Shown: piece by piece, positions 23,337 through 33,578 of the stretch | How positions within the stretch are numbered: position 1 is the stretch's first letter | How the letters are laid out: each line of letters begins with the position of its first letter | NCBI GenBank assembly: GCA_905178155.1 | Contig: CAJINV010000004.1 | Coordinates: 10,585,655-10,649,654, forward strand | Direction of reading: 5' to 3' | Source of the DNA: Amoebophrya sp. A120 | Lineage: Eukaryota > Sar > Dinophyceae > Syndiniales > Amoebophryaceae | DNA: 64,000 nt | The notes under the pieces: model-generated | The model's database searches: none | Seen by the model: only the letters and a program-made list of their open reading frames with translations | Told to the model about the DNA's origin: nothing | Program-made: the position numbers and the translations under genes

Positions 23337-26160
23337 ATGTCTTCTTTACTTGCCAAGCCCTTCGCACTCCGCCCTGCCATGGTGAGTGCCTGGAAGGTAT
23401 CAACTGCAAAAATGTCTGGCTCTGGAAAAGTGTAGACTTGTCATGCAGATTTTCCATGACCCATGAGGTCTGGAATGCGGGGCTTAGCATGACAGACTTT
23501 GCGAGGTCTCCGCCATGCCTGTCCTGCATGAGAAACTCCCTTCCAACTTGGTGAAAAGTGGACAGCTTTTGGCACTCATGCAACACAGATTTTTGCATGC
23601 TTCAGATTTATTATGACAAGTTGCAATCTTCCAGACCCAGACACTTTTGCAATCCATAGAAGGAGGCACTGCAGAACGGCACCGACTCGGCGCCGGTGGT
23701 TTTGATTGCGAAGTCGTCGGGTGAAGATTCCCTCTGGTTGCATATCCTGTGTAAAAACGTCCCCACCCCATAGTCAAGTTGGTAAGTCTGCAACACAAAT
23801 CTCCAAGTTTTGGGAGTTTTGCATGACAAGTTTCCATCTGTAGCGTCGTGCTGTTTAGCAAGGGCAGCCGCATGAGAAAGCCAGCCATTCATCCTGTTTA
23901 CAGCATTACAAAGTCCAAAACACGACTGGAAACCCCTCTCATGCAGATCCGCATTGCAAATGTTCCTGTCATTGCACATTTGCATGACAACTCTGGGGAG
24001 GTGGGGACGTTTTTACACAGGATATTGCAATCCGCGGTGGAGTATCTGATCGCCCACCTAGCGACGGTTTTTCAAGTGGCGGAAAGAGGGGTGTATTTGC
24101 TCGTGGATAACGACCTGCTACCGCCCACCAGTAGCGCGAATAAGAGCTGCAACAGCTGGAAGACTGTCGTGAGGGAGAAGCTACTCGCTGGAGCTGCTTC
24201 GGGTACTTCATCTTCAGGTCGCAAGGATCACCATCAGTCCTTTTTCCGGAAAACAAAACTCGTCCGGCGTCGCGTACGGCCGAACTGCACAACCGTAGAC
24301 GGGGTCGTGCACGTTTACGTCGCGGTTTGTCAACATCATGCGGGGGAACAAGAAGGAGAAGGAGGAAACCGACCCCCAGAAGATGATGAAATAAACTCGT
24401 CCTTCAAACTGCCTCCCCCTGTCGCGAAGTTTCTCGCCCGCCCGACGCAGAAAATGGTCTTTGCGGAACCGATCATCAGCAGCGCGTTACGTCGTGTTTT
24501 GAACAAGGACAGCATGAGCTGGGAAGCTGTGCCGAGACATAGCACTTCGAATAATTCCTCTTCGGGATTCACCAAGCGGAACGTCCTGTCCGCAGAGGAG
24601 GAAGTGCAGTTTGCGAAAAAAGCGATGCAGATGGGCTTCGTGCACGCGGATTCGCTGCCGAGCTCCGTGCTTCTTGCGCCGGCGGGGGAGAAAGATCAAT
24701 CAGGAAAAATAAAAGCGGCCCCACCAAGGAGTAGCTCTGGGACCACTGCGCCAGTTCATCATCTTGCAAATGGGTTATTAACAGCAACGACTCCACCGAC
24801 CGGCTCATCCCTCCACGCACCATCTCGGCGGGAGAGGATGGACAAGTTGCGGCAGGTCGCAATGGACTTGAAACAGCGGATTGAGCACCGACACCGACTG
24901 CACGAAGAGCGGTTCTTGTTGCGCAATGCTGGCGGTGATAGTAAGACAAACGGAGGTTTAGTGGATTTTTGTGGTCAAGTAGAGCACTGCAGTACAACAA
25001 ATTTTGCAGCAAGTAGCGGACTAGTACGAGGACCATCTGCTGCGCAAGAACAAGCGGAACAACAACAACTTGCAGGACCTGGTACAGTAGTTCCTTCCCA
25101 CCTCGCAGACATAGTGCAACAGAAGATTGAGGCGATGCGGCAGCGGGTGTCGGTTTCGGACATCATGGACGAGCACAATAAAGTTGTGGAAGAAGAACAG
25201 CGAAAGCTTCTTCTGCAGGCCGCTACCGATCAAGACCAGAACAAAAGCGGCACAGCGACGAAAATCTCCACCCGAAAAACAGCAAACGCAGCAAGGAAGA
25301 TGACCGAATTGAGATCCAATTCGAAGCCGAAACGGTTCGGAAAGCGGCAGGAGGACGAAAACATGGGGAAGGAGAAGAATCACTACACAAAGAATCATTT
25401 TTTCGAGCACGATCCCGCGAAGATCGCTGAAACCGCAGTAAATCTCGAAGAACTACCTCCTGCTGCCGCAGACTGTGATTTCAACGAGACCTCCAGCGAG
25501 ATGAACATCAAGAACCACAACGACTCCAACTTCGTGTGGATGGCCCCAGATTCGGACGTGGAGATCGGCAGTCCGGAGTTGCAGGGGAATAAGCGGCAGG
25601 CCGCAATAAATGTGAATGAAGACAACAATAATTACACGTGGATGACGGGCGACAGCAGCGTGTCGGATGAAAACGAAGAGGGACGAACGTTATCTTCTCG
25701 ATCGGACCACGACCGTTCCGTGGACTCAGAAGTTCCAGGAGAAGGACAAGCGGAGGAGAACGGGTTCGGGCTCGACAGTCAGCCCGACCCTCGTGTGGTC
25801 AACAACACTCCCGCTTACGACGAGCACGACATCGACGCCGCGCTGCAAGAGGAGCAACAATTCCTCGCGACGATTGAGGAGGAGACAAGGAATATTCATG
25901 CAGACATCCGCTTCGAGCTGGAGAAGGGCAAACCTGCGACCTTTGGGCTGCTGTTCTCGGCGGGGAGAACTACTTCACCTGGCGGTCCTGGGGGTGGAAT
26001 TATGCGGGGGAACTTCAGGGAGAGTGTCGGTTTGGAAAATAAGTACGGAGGAAAGAATTTTTACAGTTCGAACTTATTTCATCAAGAGAACATCAATATC
26101 CGGGCACAGTTTCTAGTGCAGGATCGCATGCAACATGGTCGTGCTGGTGAGATTTTCTAG
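23337..26160 (+). CDS. Unrecognised protein with acidic disordered C-terminal half
   Basis: Exons 23337-23397, 23664-23742 and 24030-26160 give 756 aa. The start is the ATG at 23337, because the ORF read through the second element would start inside the element. The N-terminus (restored AMVSAWKEALQNGTDSAP) looks folded and hydrophobic; the remainder is rich in Ser, Asn, Asp and Glu. Both introns are introners. The end is uncertain: a GT-AG mini-intron at 26147-26193 would replace the final residues by about 44 codons ending at TGA 26325-26327. I cannot assign a function. Confidence 0.65.
23398..23658 (+). mobile_element. Introner element, family A (261 bp)
   Basis: Direct repeat GAAGG (23393-23397 and 23659-23663), 20 codons into the gene. 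The second and last element whose boundary can slide to GT-AG (GTATC to GAAG). Same orientation as the 9638 copy. Confidence 0.93.
23743..24024 (+). mobile_element. Introner element, family B (282 bp)
   Basis: Direct repeat TTGCA (23738-23742 and 24025-24029), which has no GT. The restored reading is GEDSLWLQSAVEYLI. Only 79 exon bases separate it from the family A copy before it. Confidence 0.93.
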
Positions 26161-26475
26161 CTTGTGTGGAGAATGATCATGATGTCGTCTCAGGTACTAA
26201 ATTTTGCCTGGAACTGACAAGTTTCGTGAACGATTCGAGAGAGGCTCCTCTCACAGCAAAGGCAGAAGGAGTCATCGAGTTTTCTTTGTTCGACGCCAGC
26301 TCAATGAGTGCTAAGACTGAAGAATGAGAGAACAAAATAGATGGCAGTACTAGCATTCGCTAGTTCGACAAAAGCGGCTGCATGTTGCTGCAAAACGCGT
26401 GTTTTGTGATCGATTTTGCGTTTTTTCGGCAGAGGGGCTTTACGTTTTTTTTTTTTCTCCGAACAGAGAATCCAA
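26161..26475. other. Short intergenic, possible terminal exon
   Basis: 26194-26327 can be read as a terminal exon of the upstream gene (GTKFCLELTSF onward to TGA). The remainder up to the next ATG has no coding signal. Confidence 0.4.
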
Positions 26476-29400
26476 ATGTCTTCTCCACTTCACTCCTCGC
26501 CCGCGTCGAGCACCTGCCGGCACGCCAGCCCACCGTCTGGCCCTCCTCCGACCTCCGGTTTGTGTTTTGCGAGTACGGATGAGGGGCTGGAGAAGATTGC
26601 ACAGACGCTGGGCGGCGTGGGAGCGGACTACCAGGGCAGCTTTTGCTGCGAACTTCCCGAGCCGCCGGTTGTGCGAGTGAAGGCCTCGGGCGACGAGTTT
26701 CCGATCGTGCGGAAAGATTTGGACGAGCTGGTAGAGAAGCAGGAGGAGAAACTCGAAGAGATTCTCACGGTCGAGGACGACTGGAAGAAGGAGCACCGGA
26801 TGACTTGTGCGAGTGAGTGCGGTCCGGCTTTTCTGCGGTTCGTGGACAGTCTGTATCAAATGCACGCCGACCAACAGAGCGCCGCGTTGGAGTCGGGCAC
26901 CCGGAAGCGCGTAAATGCGCTCCTTTTGGACCAGCACGCCCGGCTCGACCCCCTGATCGAGCAGATGAAGCCATTCAGCAGAACTCGCACGTACGAGCTC
27001 GAACATGAGCCAGTGCTGCCGCACGTTCTCGGGGAACGCGCGCGGGCTCTTGGGCGCAGGGACGTCGAGGTGTTCGCCGGGTCCCAGTCGTTATTGCAGC
27101 ACCTGACGTGTACAGGCTTACCAACGCGGGTGCGCGACGCGCTCAGCTTCCCTTTCGATATTGAGTTCGAGTTTCTGCGCTTGGAGGTCGATAGCGGTAT
27201 GCGGGTTTTGACCAGCCGCGAAGAACTACAGGCCGAGAAAGAGCAGATGGAGGAAACCCGCCGCCGACAGAAAGAATCGTTGCGGAGGGTCTTCATCGGG
27301 AGCGAAGAACTCAGAGCCGTTTTATTTGGTTCTTCAACTGCCGAGGATAAAGAAAAAGAAGCGAAGAAAAATAATTCTTCCGCGTCGGCTGCCCCGCCCC
27401 CGCCTGCTGTTCCTGTTCCCAAGCTCGATGAGAAATCGGACGACGAGGAGATGGAGTACAAGGACCTCCGCGCCAAGGTAGCGGATCCGCAACTAGTCGC
27501 GGAAATCCCCGAGAAGGCACCAGTGAGTCCGCATCCGAACGCGCGTTGGAGAGACCATGCAGCTAGGGCCCATCCGCATGAAGTCCGTGAGCCGGGCTTT
27601 GACGTGCTGCGCCGACGGGAGGACATCCGTGACAGGACGGTCGGAACTTTGGTCGCGATTCTCCCCGGTGCAGTAAAAAGCCCCATCACAGGGGAGATGA
27701 AGCTCGGCAGGCGAACAGCATCGGCACCTTTGCAATCCGAAGCTGATGAGCGGGTCTTCCTGCCCTTGGGGGGAGCGTACGAAAACGACATACCGCTGGA
27801 ATATCAGCGCTTTCTCGCGGAGGGGGAGGGCGAAATAGAGGAGGAGGAAATCTCGCCATCATCTTCTAACGACAGTGCAGAGGCTTTTAGTCAGAGCGCG
27901 GCGGAGCAGCCGGCACCGGGATTACAGGATCAAAAGGACCACGTCATCGAGCCTGCAGACGGGGAAAAGCGAGAAAGCACAGGTGCAGTGCGAAAAGCAA
28001 AAAAGGCGCCAGCTGATGTAGCAAAAGAGGCGTCTTCGAACCTCCAGTGCTTTGCGTTACTGCGGGGGGCGGAATGGAAGCTAAAGGGCTGTGGCTACGA
28101 CTCCTTTGACCGGTGCTGCCCTGGGGCGCTTGGGCACAAGGTGGTGGCGGTGTTTCGTATTCTGCGAAAGAGAGCGACACCGATGCTGGACCTCCGGCCG
28201 TTTCTCCCGGGGGAACCGCGGCCCGGCTTGCACGATGACTTCGACGCGGCGCTGGAGCTCGAGAAAAAGGCGCTACTCGAGAAAGGCCACGTCAAGGAGC
28301 ACATCGAAGCCGACCGCGCTTACTCGTTCGACCGGACTCGATGGGACTTGGAAACGGGCAAAACAGAGACGGAGGACCGTCGGAACATCTCGAACCGGCT
28401 CGCAAAGGTTCTTGGCGCTCTGTGGAGGAGCCCGAACTTTCTGCACAGTGGCGGCGTCATCGGGTTCCCGAGCTACACCAAGTACGAAAATCGCGATCTC
28501 TTTCCCGGACGCTCGCACACGGCGGCAAAACCACTGACAGCCTTCGCAAAAAGCAGGCTGGCCGAGCTAGACGGCGCTGTTGCTAACGCAATTGACAAAG
28601 CCTTCCTGGGAAGAGTGCGGCGCCGAGCAGAGTCCGGTAACGCCGGTGCAACGACGCAAGCAGAGGCAGCTGAGCTGTACTATCATCCGCACCTGGTCAT
28701 CCGTGACGACACGTCGGATCACCTCAAGCGAAATACGCGCGCACCGGACATGGTCCTGCTGCGGAAGCTGCCGCTCTACCGCTTCCGCACCCGGCACACC
28801 GCGGACTCCGAAAATCGCGACGCGGAGCACGTCTCTGTGCTCTGTGGCCGGAACGTCAAGTTGACTGAAAACACGAAGATTCCAGTTTTCCCTCAGAGGA
28901 TCGGCGGCTATGTGCCGGACGACGAGGCCGAAGAGTACTCGCTGGATCAGGACATGCGGGAGTTTTCAGATTTGGTCGTCGATTTGAACAACTTTTTGTC
29001 TCCTGATAAGCTTCAGCCACTTGGAACCTTGGAACTCGGCGGGGTGACCCACTGGGTGCGGGGCGAGGCGGAGCTGAACGAGAGTCAGATGGAGCAGCCC
29101 TTCGTCGGGGACGACTGGCTTATCAGTAAGAAAGACGATCAGCGGACGGAGTTTCGGACGCTGGCCGACCCGGATGGTTATGACGCTATCCAGCTTCACA
29201 TCTGTGGCGCTTTCAAACTGGCCGTTCCTCCTGCGGCGGAGCGATGCGTCTTTGGGAGCACAGACGAGGCCCTACTCTCTCCTCGCGATCGCACAGTTTA
29301 CAATGAGCTGCTGGAACATGCTACAGCGATTCCCGAAGAGGCGATCAGTCCTAGCGCAAAGACAACGAAATTGGATTTCGCAAACCCACGGCATCGGCAC

Positions 29401-30897
29401 CCATTGGAGGTGCGCGCAGAGATTCTTGATGCTCTCACGTTTTGGTGGCGCAGATGCATCTGGCGTCCGTTCGCCGACCGAACACAGAACTACACCCACG
29501 TGGCTACCGAGCACCTCATCTTGGGCGATTCCGTGCCCGACTATGAGAAGATCCGGAGAAAGCGTCACATGCCCGGAGATAAGTGGGACAGCTTCGACGC
29601 TGGCCTCAGGGTCGGTGACCTGCTCAGCGCCAAAGATTTCCCTTGGACGCTGGTTTTTCCATCAAATCGGCAGGTTAAGGAGATGAAACGCGGCGAGGTA
29701 TCGAGGCTTAGCTACGACTGGAATGAATCCGTTCTGCCCTGCGCGTACAAGGAGCTCTTCGCGAAGAGATTCCTGGAAAATCGTAAGGCGTCGACGGCCG
29801 ACAATCACGCGAAAGCAACGAACGCGACATCCTGCAGCCCCAACGGAACACTTGCCCCGCTCGAAATGGTGTTCGACGACGCAGAGACCTTCGATTCTGA
29901 AGCGCCATTGAAAGAAGGCCCTCGCGCGGACACGCACTTGGTGCGAACTGCTCTGAAAGCCGGTGCGACTGTGCGACTGCGATGGTACATGCAGGAAATG
30001 CGCGAAGCTCCGCCGGACCAGGTACAGGACAGCAGGTTCGGTCTCTGGGGCGACGCGGAGAACGGTGTGCTTCCTCTGCAGAGCTTTCCACCGGTGTTAG
30101 ACGACGCGTCTAGCTGGCTCCAGCAAACTGTGTACTACGGGGAACGCGCTTTCCGACCGCGGCGAGCAGTGCAGCTAGCGAACGCGTTGCCAACGGAATG
30201 GCCAACATTCAAAAGCCGAAAGGAGTTGCGGGAGTTTTTGCTCGAGAATGTGGGCCGGATGTACGACACAACTGCGAAGCATGGTACTGCCTCCGCAGAG
30301 AAGAACGGGGACGAAACGCAGGAGCACGGCGGGAAAAAGAAGCACGAAAACTTACCAGCCTTTGAGGCAGATGGCATCGACGACGAGGATGTGTGGGTGG
30401 CTCCGCTGTCCTGGTTTCCAGACAATCGGCGGGACTTCGAGGACGGCAGCGCGGACCGAGCTCGGAAAGATGTAGTCCGCATTCCGATCCAGAAGAAACA
30501 ACAGAAGGAAGATAAGCAAGAAACTGCAAAGAAAAAACCGCAGGAGGGGGAAACTCTGTACATTTCATTCTCGATGAACATTCACTTCATACATACAGGT
30601 GCTTTTAGTTGTCGTATGTGTAAAATTCACTTTCACTATGAATCTCCAATGCTGCTCCCGACCTCTCCCAGGTTGCCGTCGGAAACCGAAGACGTCGAGG
30701 AAGTCGCTGCTTTGCCTGAGGACGATCCCGAAGCTGCTGATGCGTATTTTTACCTCGGAGCCGCATTCCACATTACCTTTCCGGGTACCGCGAATCCATA
30801 CCTCCTGTATGGTCTCCCGACGGCGCCCACGGGAAAAAGCACCGATAGCAAGCAGCAAGCTGCCAGCCCGGCGGCCAAGCGGCAGAAGATCTGCTAG
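26476..30897 (+). CDS. Large unrecognised protein without introners
   Basis: One almost continuous frame from the ATG at 26476 to TAG. The frame stays open 20 codons upstream, but that part is a T-rich leader. A 114-base AT-rich block at 30558-30671 starts GT, ends CAG and keeps the frame, so it is probably a GT-AG intron; removing it gives about 1435 aa. The product has Glu/Lys coiled-coil-like stretches (about 26700-26800, 27220-27300), acidic linkers, and folded-looking segments with many Trp, Arg and Asp. I recognise no domain. At 4.4 kb it is the longest coding region here with no introner, which may reflect recent arrival or selection. Confidence 0.75.
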   Translation: MSSPLHSSPASSTCRHASPPSGPPPTSGLCFASTDEGLEKIAQTLGGVGADYQGSFCCELPEPPVVRVKASGDEFPIVRKDLDELVEKQEEKLEEILTVEDDWKKEHRMTCASECGPAFLRFVDSLYQMHADQQSAALESGTRKRVNALLLDQHARLDPLIEQMKPFSRTRTYELEHEPVLPHVLGERARALGRRDVEVFAGSQSLLQHLTCTGLPTRVRDALSFPFDIEFEFLRLEVDSGMRVLTSREELQAEKEQMEETRRRQKESLRRVFIGSEELRAVLFGSSTAEDKEKEAKKNNSSASAAPPPPAVPVPKLDEKSDDEEMEYKDLRAKVADPQLVAEIPEKAPVSPHPNARWRDHAARAHPHEVREPGFDVLRRREDIRDRTVGTLVAILPGAVKSPITGEMKLGRRTASAPLQSEADERVFLPLGGAYENDIPLEYQRFLAEGEGEIEEEEISPSSSNDSAEAFSQSAAEQPAPGLQDQKDHVIEPADGEKRESTGAVRKAKKAPADVAKEASSNLQCFALLRGAEWKLKGCGYDSFDRCCPGALGHKVVAVFRILRKRATPMLDLRPFLPGEPRPGLHDDFDAALELEKKALLEKGHVKEHIEADRAYSFDRTRWDLETGKTETEDRRNISNRLAKVLGALWRSPNFLHSGGVIGFPSYTKYENRDLFPGRSHTAAKPLTAFAKSRLAELDGAVANAIDKAFLGRVRRRAESGNAGATTQAEAAELYYHPHLVIRDDTSDHLKRNTRAPDMVLLRKLPLYRFRTRHTADSENRDAEHVSVLCGRNVKLTENTKIPVFPQRIGGYVPDDEAEEYSLDQDMREFSDLVVDLNNFLSPDKLQPLGTLELGGVTHWVRGEAELNESQMEQPFVGDDWLISKKDDQRTEFRTLADPDGYDAIQLHICGAFKLAVPPAAERCVFGSTDEALLSPRDRTVYNELLEHATAIPEEAISPSAKTTKLDFANPRHRHPLEVRAEILDALTFWWRRCIWRPFADRTQNYTHVATEHLILGDSVPDYEKIRRKRHMPGDKWDSFDAGLRVGDLLSAKDFPWTLVFPSNRQVKEMKRGEVSRLSYDWNESVLPCAYKELFAKRFLENRKASTADNHAKATNATSCSPNGTLAPLEMVFDDAETFDSEAPLKEGPRADTHLVRTALKAGATVRLRWYMQEMREAPPDQVQDSRFGLWGDAENGVLPLQSFPPVLDDASSWLQQTVYYGERAFRPRRAVQLANALPTEWPTFKSRKELREFLLENVGRMYDTTAKHGTASAEKNGDETQEHGGKKKHENLPAFEADGIDDEDVWVAPLSWFPDNRRDFEDGSADRARKDVVRIPIQKKQQKEDKQETAKKKPQEGETLYISFSMNIHFIHTGAFSCRMCKIHFHYESPMLLPTSPRLPSETEDVEEVAALPEDDPEAADAYFYLGAAFHITFPGTANPYLLYGLPTAPTGKSTDSKQQAASPAAKRQKIC

Positions 30898-32037
30898 GGT
30901 GGAGAAATGAATAGAGCCTGATTTTTTTATGAGAAACGTGGTTCTGTGTTGATGATGATGAAGGTTTCAAGTTTACTTTGAAAAGTACTACTACCGGCCA
31001 ATGACGGATGCACACGACGCAGCTTTGCACAGAATAAATTGTGGTTGAAAAAACTGCAACGCAACAGAATTAAAATCGGTATGAAATCACTTCCAAAACT
31101 CTGTGTGTGAGCTTGATGTTTTCGTTGAAGCGAAAGAAGGAAAATCAAGGGTGCTATGATCGACTTCTTAGCATTGGGCCGTGTCTTCGACGAGACTCTT
31201 TGTTTCTCTGCGGCATGTTGTGTCATTTTTTTTTGGTTTTATTTTCAAAACCTACTCGGGTGGTCTATTAACCACCCAAGTTGTGTAGTAGTTTACTGCT
31301 AAATCCTAAACTTCCAAGATGAAGTTGAAGATCGTATTAAGCTTCCGGTTGTGTAAATATCTTTAAAGGTGCGGCATTGAGGTAGTGTTTTTGGTGATGT
31401 TAGGAGAGCGCTGTTGTAAGAGTCAAACGAGCGCTGCGTTTGACTTTCTTTTTTTTCCTTTTTTTCGACTTCCCGATTGAATGGTGATGAGAGACGGCAG
31501 ACCTTGTGAACTGCCTCTCACCGTAACTCCATCGCTGTTTGCTGAGTGACCGTAGATACAGAGGCGTGAGAGCAGCGAGAGTTTTAAACTTGGTCGCCGG
31601 GAAAGGACCGCGGTACGTGTTAAAGGCTTCGCACTTCGTAGTTAAACTCTTACAAGCTCTGAGGATCCATCAAGCTCGCCTTGTCCCGATGCTATGGTGG
31701 AAAAGCAGACTCATTATTGGCAGCGAAAGTCCAAAAAAGCTGTTGTTGTCCATGAACTCACACGTGTCGCCTTGTCCCCATCTAAAACTGCAGTTTTGTT
31801 AGTTCGGGAATGCTCCTGGGCTCTTTTTCTGCGAAAAGACTGAACCTACGTAGATTGATGTGTGGCGATCTCGACAAGTCACGACTTGTAGCCGGTTTGA
31901 GGGTTTTTACAAGACGAAGACCATTATTCTGACAAGTGTGTGTGAAGAGAAAACAAGAAAAGGGCAAAGCGGGAGCCGATGCATGGTTCCGATGCTCGAA
32001 GGTTGTAAGGTTGGTAAGTTGTAAGTTTGTAATAAAG
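30898..32037. other. Intergenic with direct-repeat copy
   Basis: AT-rich and without a convincing gene. It contains the first copy of a 39-base exact repeat (31191-31229). An 87-codon ORF at 31539-31802 has no supporting feature. Confidence 0.55.
31191..31229 (+). repeat. 39-bp exact direct repeat, copy 1
   Basis: Starts CGAGACTCTTTGTTTCTCTG and ends TGTGTCATTTT. It recurs exactly at 33195-33233, about 2.0 kb downstream, so the two copies bracket the cold-shock-domain ORF and its minisatellite. Confidence 0.85.
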
Positions 32038-32484
32038 ATGATGCTGCAGGGTTGTGTCGTCCATTCTGTGCCTGAGAAAGGTTATTGCTTCATTCGGGTA
32101 TCCGGCGAGCTGGCCGATTTCTTCGCGCATTTCACAGCGTGCAGTGGTTTCATCCCTGAGCGTGGGATCGAAGTCGTTTTTTGCTCTAGTCCGGGAAAAA
32201 GTGGCAAAGGACCAAGCGCGACAAAAGTCCGCCCGAGGACTACTTGCTCTTTACCTACCCCCAACGTCGACACAGTGTCTTTGGTGCAAAAGTGTAAGAA
32301 TTCCGCAGGCTTTGTGGACGGGTCGAAACTACAGGCGCAGGTTGGAACTACTACATCTCCTCCAGCGGTAGACGTTGGCGAGCGGGTGAAACAGCTCGAG
32401 GAAACAGTGTTAGTAATGGCAGAGAATTTCTCTGTAATGGCAAGCACAATCGGGAAGATGACGGAGCAGTTTGGGAAGCTTTGA
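32038..32484 (+). CDS. Cold-shock-domain protein, small
   Basis: 148 aa from ATG 32038 (the next codon, 32041, is also ATG). The N-terminal 65 residues follow the cold-shock fold pattern: QGCVVHSVPEKGYCFI contains an RNP1-like KGYCFI, DFFAHF matches RNP2, and SGKGPSATKVRP matches the closing strand. Such domains bind single-stranded RNA or DNA. The C-terminus (VKQLEETVLVMAENFSVMA) looks like a short coiled coil. The stop codon lies inside the first unit of a 39-bp tandem repeat. No intron is visible. The match is by eye; expression is unproven. Confidence 0.6.
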   Translation: MMLQGCVVHSVPEKGYCFIRVSGELADFFAHFTACSGFIPERGIEVVFCSSPGKSGKGPSATKVRPRTTCSLPTPNVDTVSLVQKCKNSAGFVDGSKLQAQVGTTTSPPAVDVGERVKQLEETVLVMAENFSVMASTIGKMTEQFGKL

Positions 32485-32660
32485 AAAGGAAGGAAGCACG
32501 CTTCTGAAGGGGATGAACTTTGAAAAGGAAGGAAGCACGCTTCTGAAGGGGATGAACTTTGAAAAGGAAGGAAGCACGCTTCTGAAGGGGATGAACTTTG
32601 AAAAGGAAGGAAGCACGCTTCTGAAGGGGATGAACTTTGAAAAGGAAGGGGATGAACTTT
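32479..32660 (+). repeat. 39-bp minisatellite, four full units plus a partial
   Basis: Units start at 32479, 32518, 32557 and 32596 and a partial begins at 32635; each starts CTTTGAAAAGGAAGGAAGCA. The four full copies look identical, which suggests recent expansion. Because 39 is a multiple of 3, one forward and two reverse frames stay open through the array; the forward one reads FEKEGSTLLKGMN repeatedly. Confidence 0.95.
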
Positions 32661-32889
32661 TCAAACCTTTCCAATGTAGCTCCTCGGAGCATAGTCTTCT
32701 CGCCCATTCCAGCGCAGCTCTTCGGAGCCTAGTTTTTAGCTTCTCTAGTCTGCAAAAGGGTTTAGTTAAGTCTGTTTCTGCTCCAAACTTCTGACAAACG
32801 CAAATCTGTTTTACGGCCGACGTGGTGGTTAGGATTGCCTGACTGCTGCGTTGAGCCCAGCTTGCGTGACGGCGTTAGCCGCCGCACAC

Positions 32890-32974
32890 GTTAGCCGCCT
32901 CTACTAAATCTAGTAAGCGTGGTCAAGTCTTAGCTCATGAAAGCTCCAGCTGCACTCTTAAAGTTCTGGACCGC
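32890..32974 (+). repeat. Diverged 85-bp direct repeat, copy 1
   Basis: Begins GTTAGCCGCCTCTACTA. It shares GTAAGCGTGGTC, TCATGAAA and CTGCACTCTTAAAGTTC with the segment at 33067-33151. A further GTTAGCCGCC lies just upstream at about 32874. Confidence 0.7.
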
Positions 32975-33066
32975 CACCTCCATCTACATCTACGGCGCCC
33001 CACCCAGTTTTGTATGAGGCCCGGGAAGAACTTGTCATGTATTGCGGGAGGGGTACAAGCATTACT

Positions 33067-33151
33067 GTTAGCCGCCTCTACTAGTACAGTAAGCGTGGTC
33101 GAGCTCTAGTTCATGAAAAAACCGGCTGCACTCTTAAAGTTCCGGTACGCC
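33067..33151 (+). repeat. Diverged 85-bp direct repeat, copy 2
   Basis: Second copy of the segment at 32890. The match is strong but imperfect, so this duplication is older than the minisatellite. An RNA gene was considered, but no fold or family was recognised. Confidence 0.7.
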
Positions 33152-33194
33152 AATCCCCTTGCGTGCGTGCGTGACACCTCTGATCTGATCTGAT

Positions 33195-33233
33195 CGAGAC
33201 TCTTTGTTTCTCTGCGGCATGTTGTGTCATTTT
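33195..33233 (+). repeat. 39-bp exact direct repeat, copy 2
   Basis: Identical to 31191-31229 over 39 bases, with unrelated sequence on either side apart from a shared GA-rich approach. Confidence 0.85.
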
Positions 33234-33578
33234 GACATTCGGTTCCACATATAGAAGAAAAAGGTTCGTCGACAGAGATTTCATTGCCTCGTTGAAAAAT
33301 GAAGAGGGTGTCTTGAGCGAAGGAAATACAGCTTCGTCAGCTCTACTTCTAGACGGTCGTGGGGAGTATTACTAGAATTGGCAGTAGTCTGAGTGACTGA
33401 TGAATAAAGGGCGTACTCCGCGCGCTGAGAGTCGACCGCAGTATTTTGCTCCGAGTCGAAATGAACGTCTCCTAATGATCAATGAAATCGATGATACTTC
33501 TAGAAGGGGTGCGTTTTTTTTCCTTGCGGCTGACTAGAGACAAACATACACAAAGTTTCGACTGAACCAAGAAATCTC

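Larger units (their letters stand above)
32661..33578. other. Intergenic with several duplicated segments
   Basis: Holds two related 85-base segments (32890-32974 and 33067-33151) and the second copy of the 39-base repeat. Short echoes such as AGCTCCTCGGAGC / AGCTCTTCGGAGC occur near 32680-32725. No gene is recognised. Confidence 0.6.

Noticed and set aside
32351-32707. Minus-strand repeat proteins (FLFKVHPLQKRAS units)
   Set aside because: A 39-bp repeat keeps several frames open; no start context or domain supports a gene on this strand.
32890-33151. A pair of small structured RNA genes in the 85-bp repeats
   Set aside because: Short hairpins are present, but I could not match a tRNA, snRNA or other known fold.
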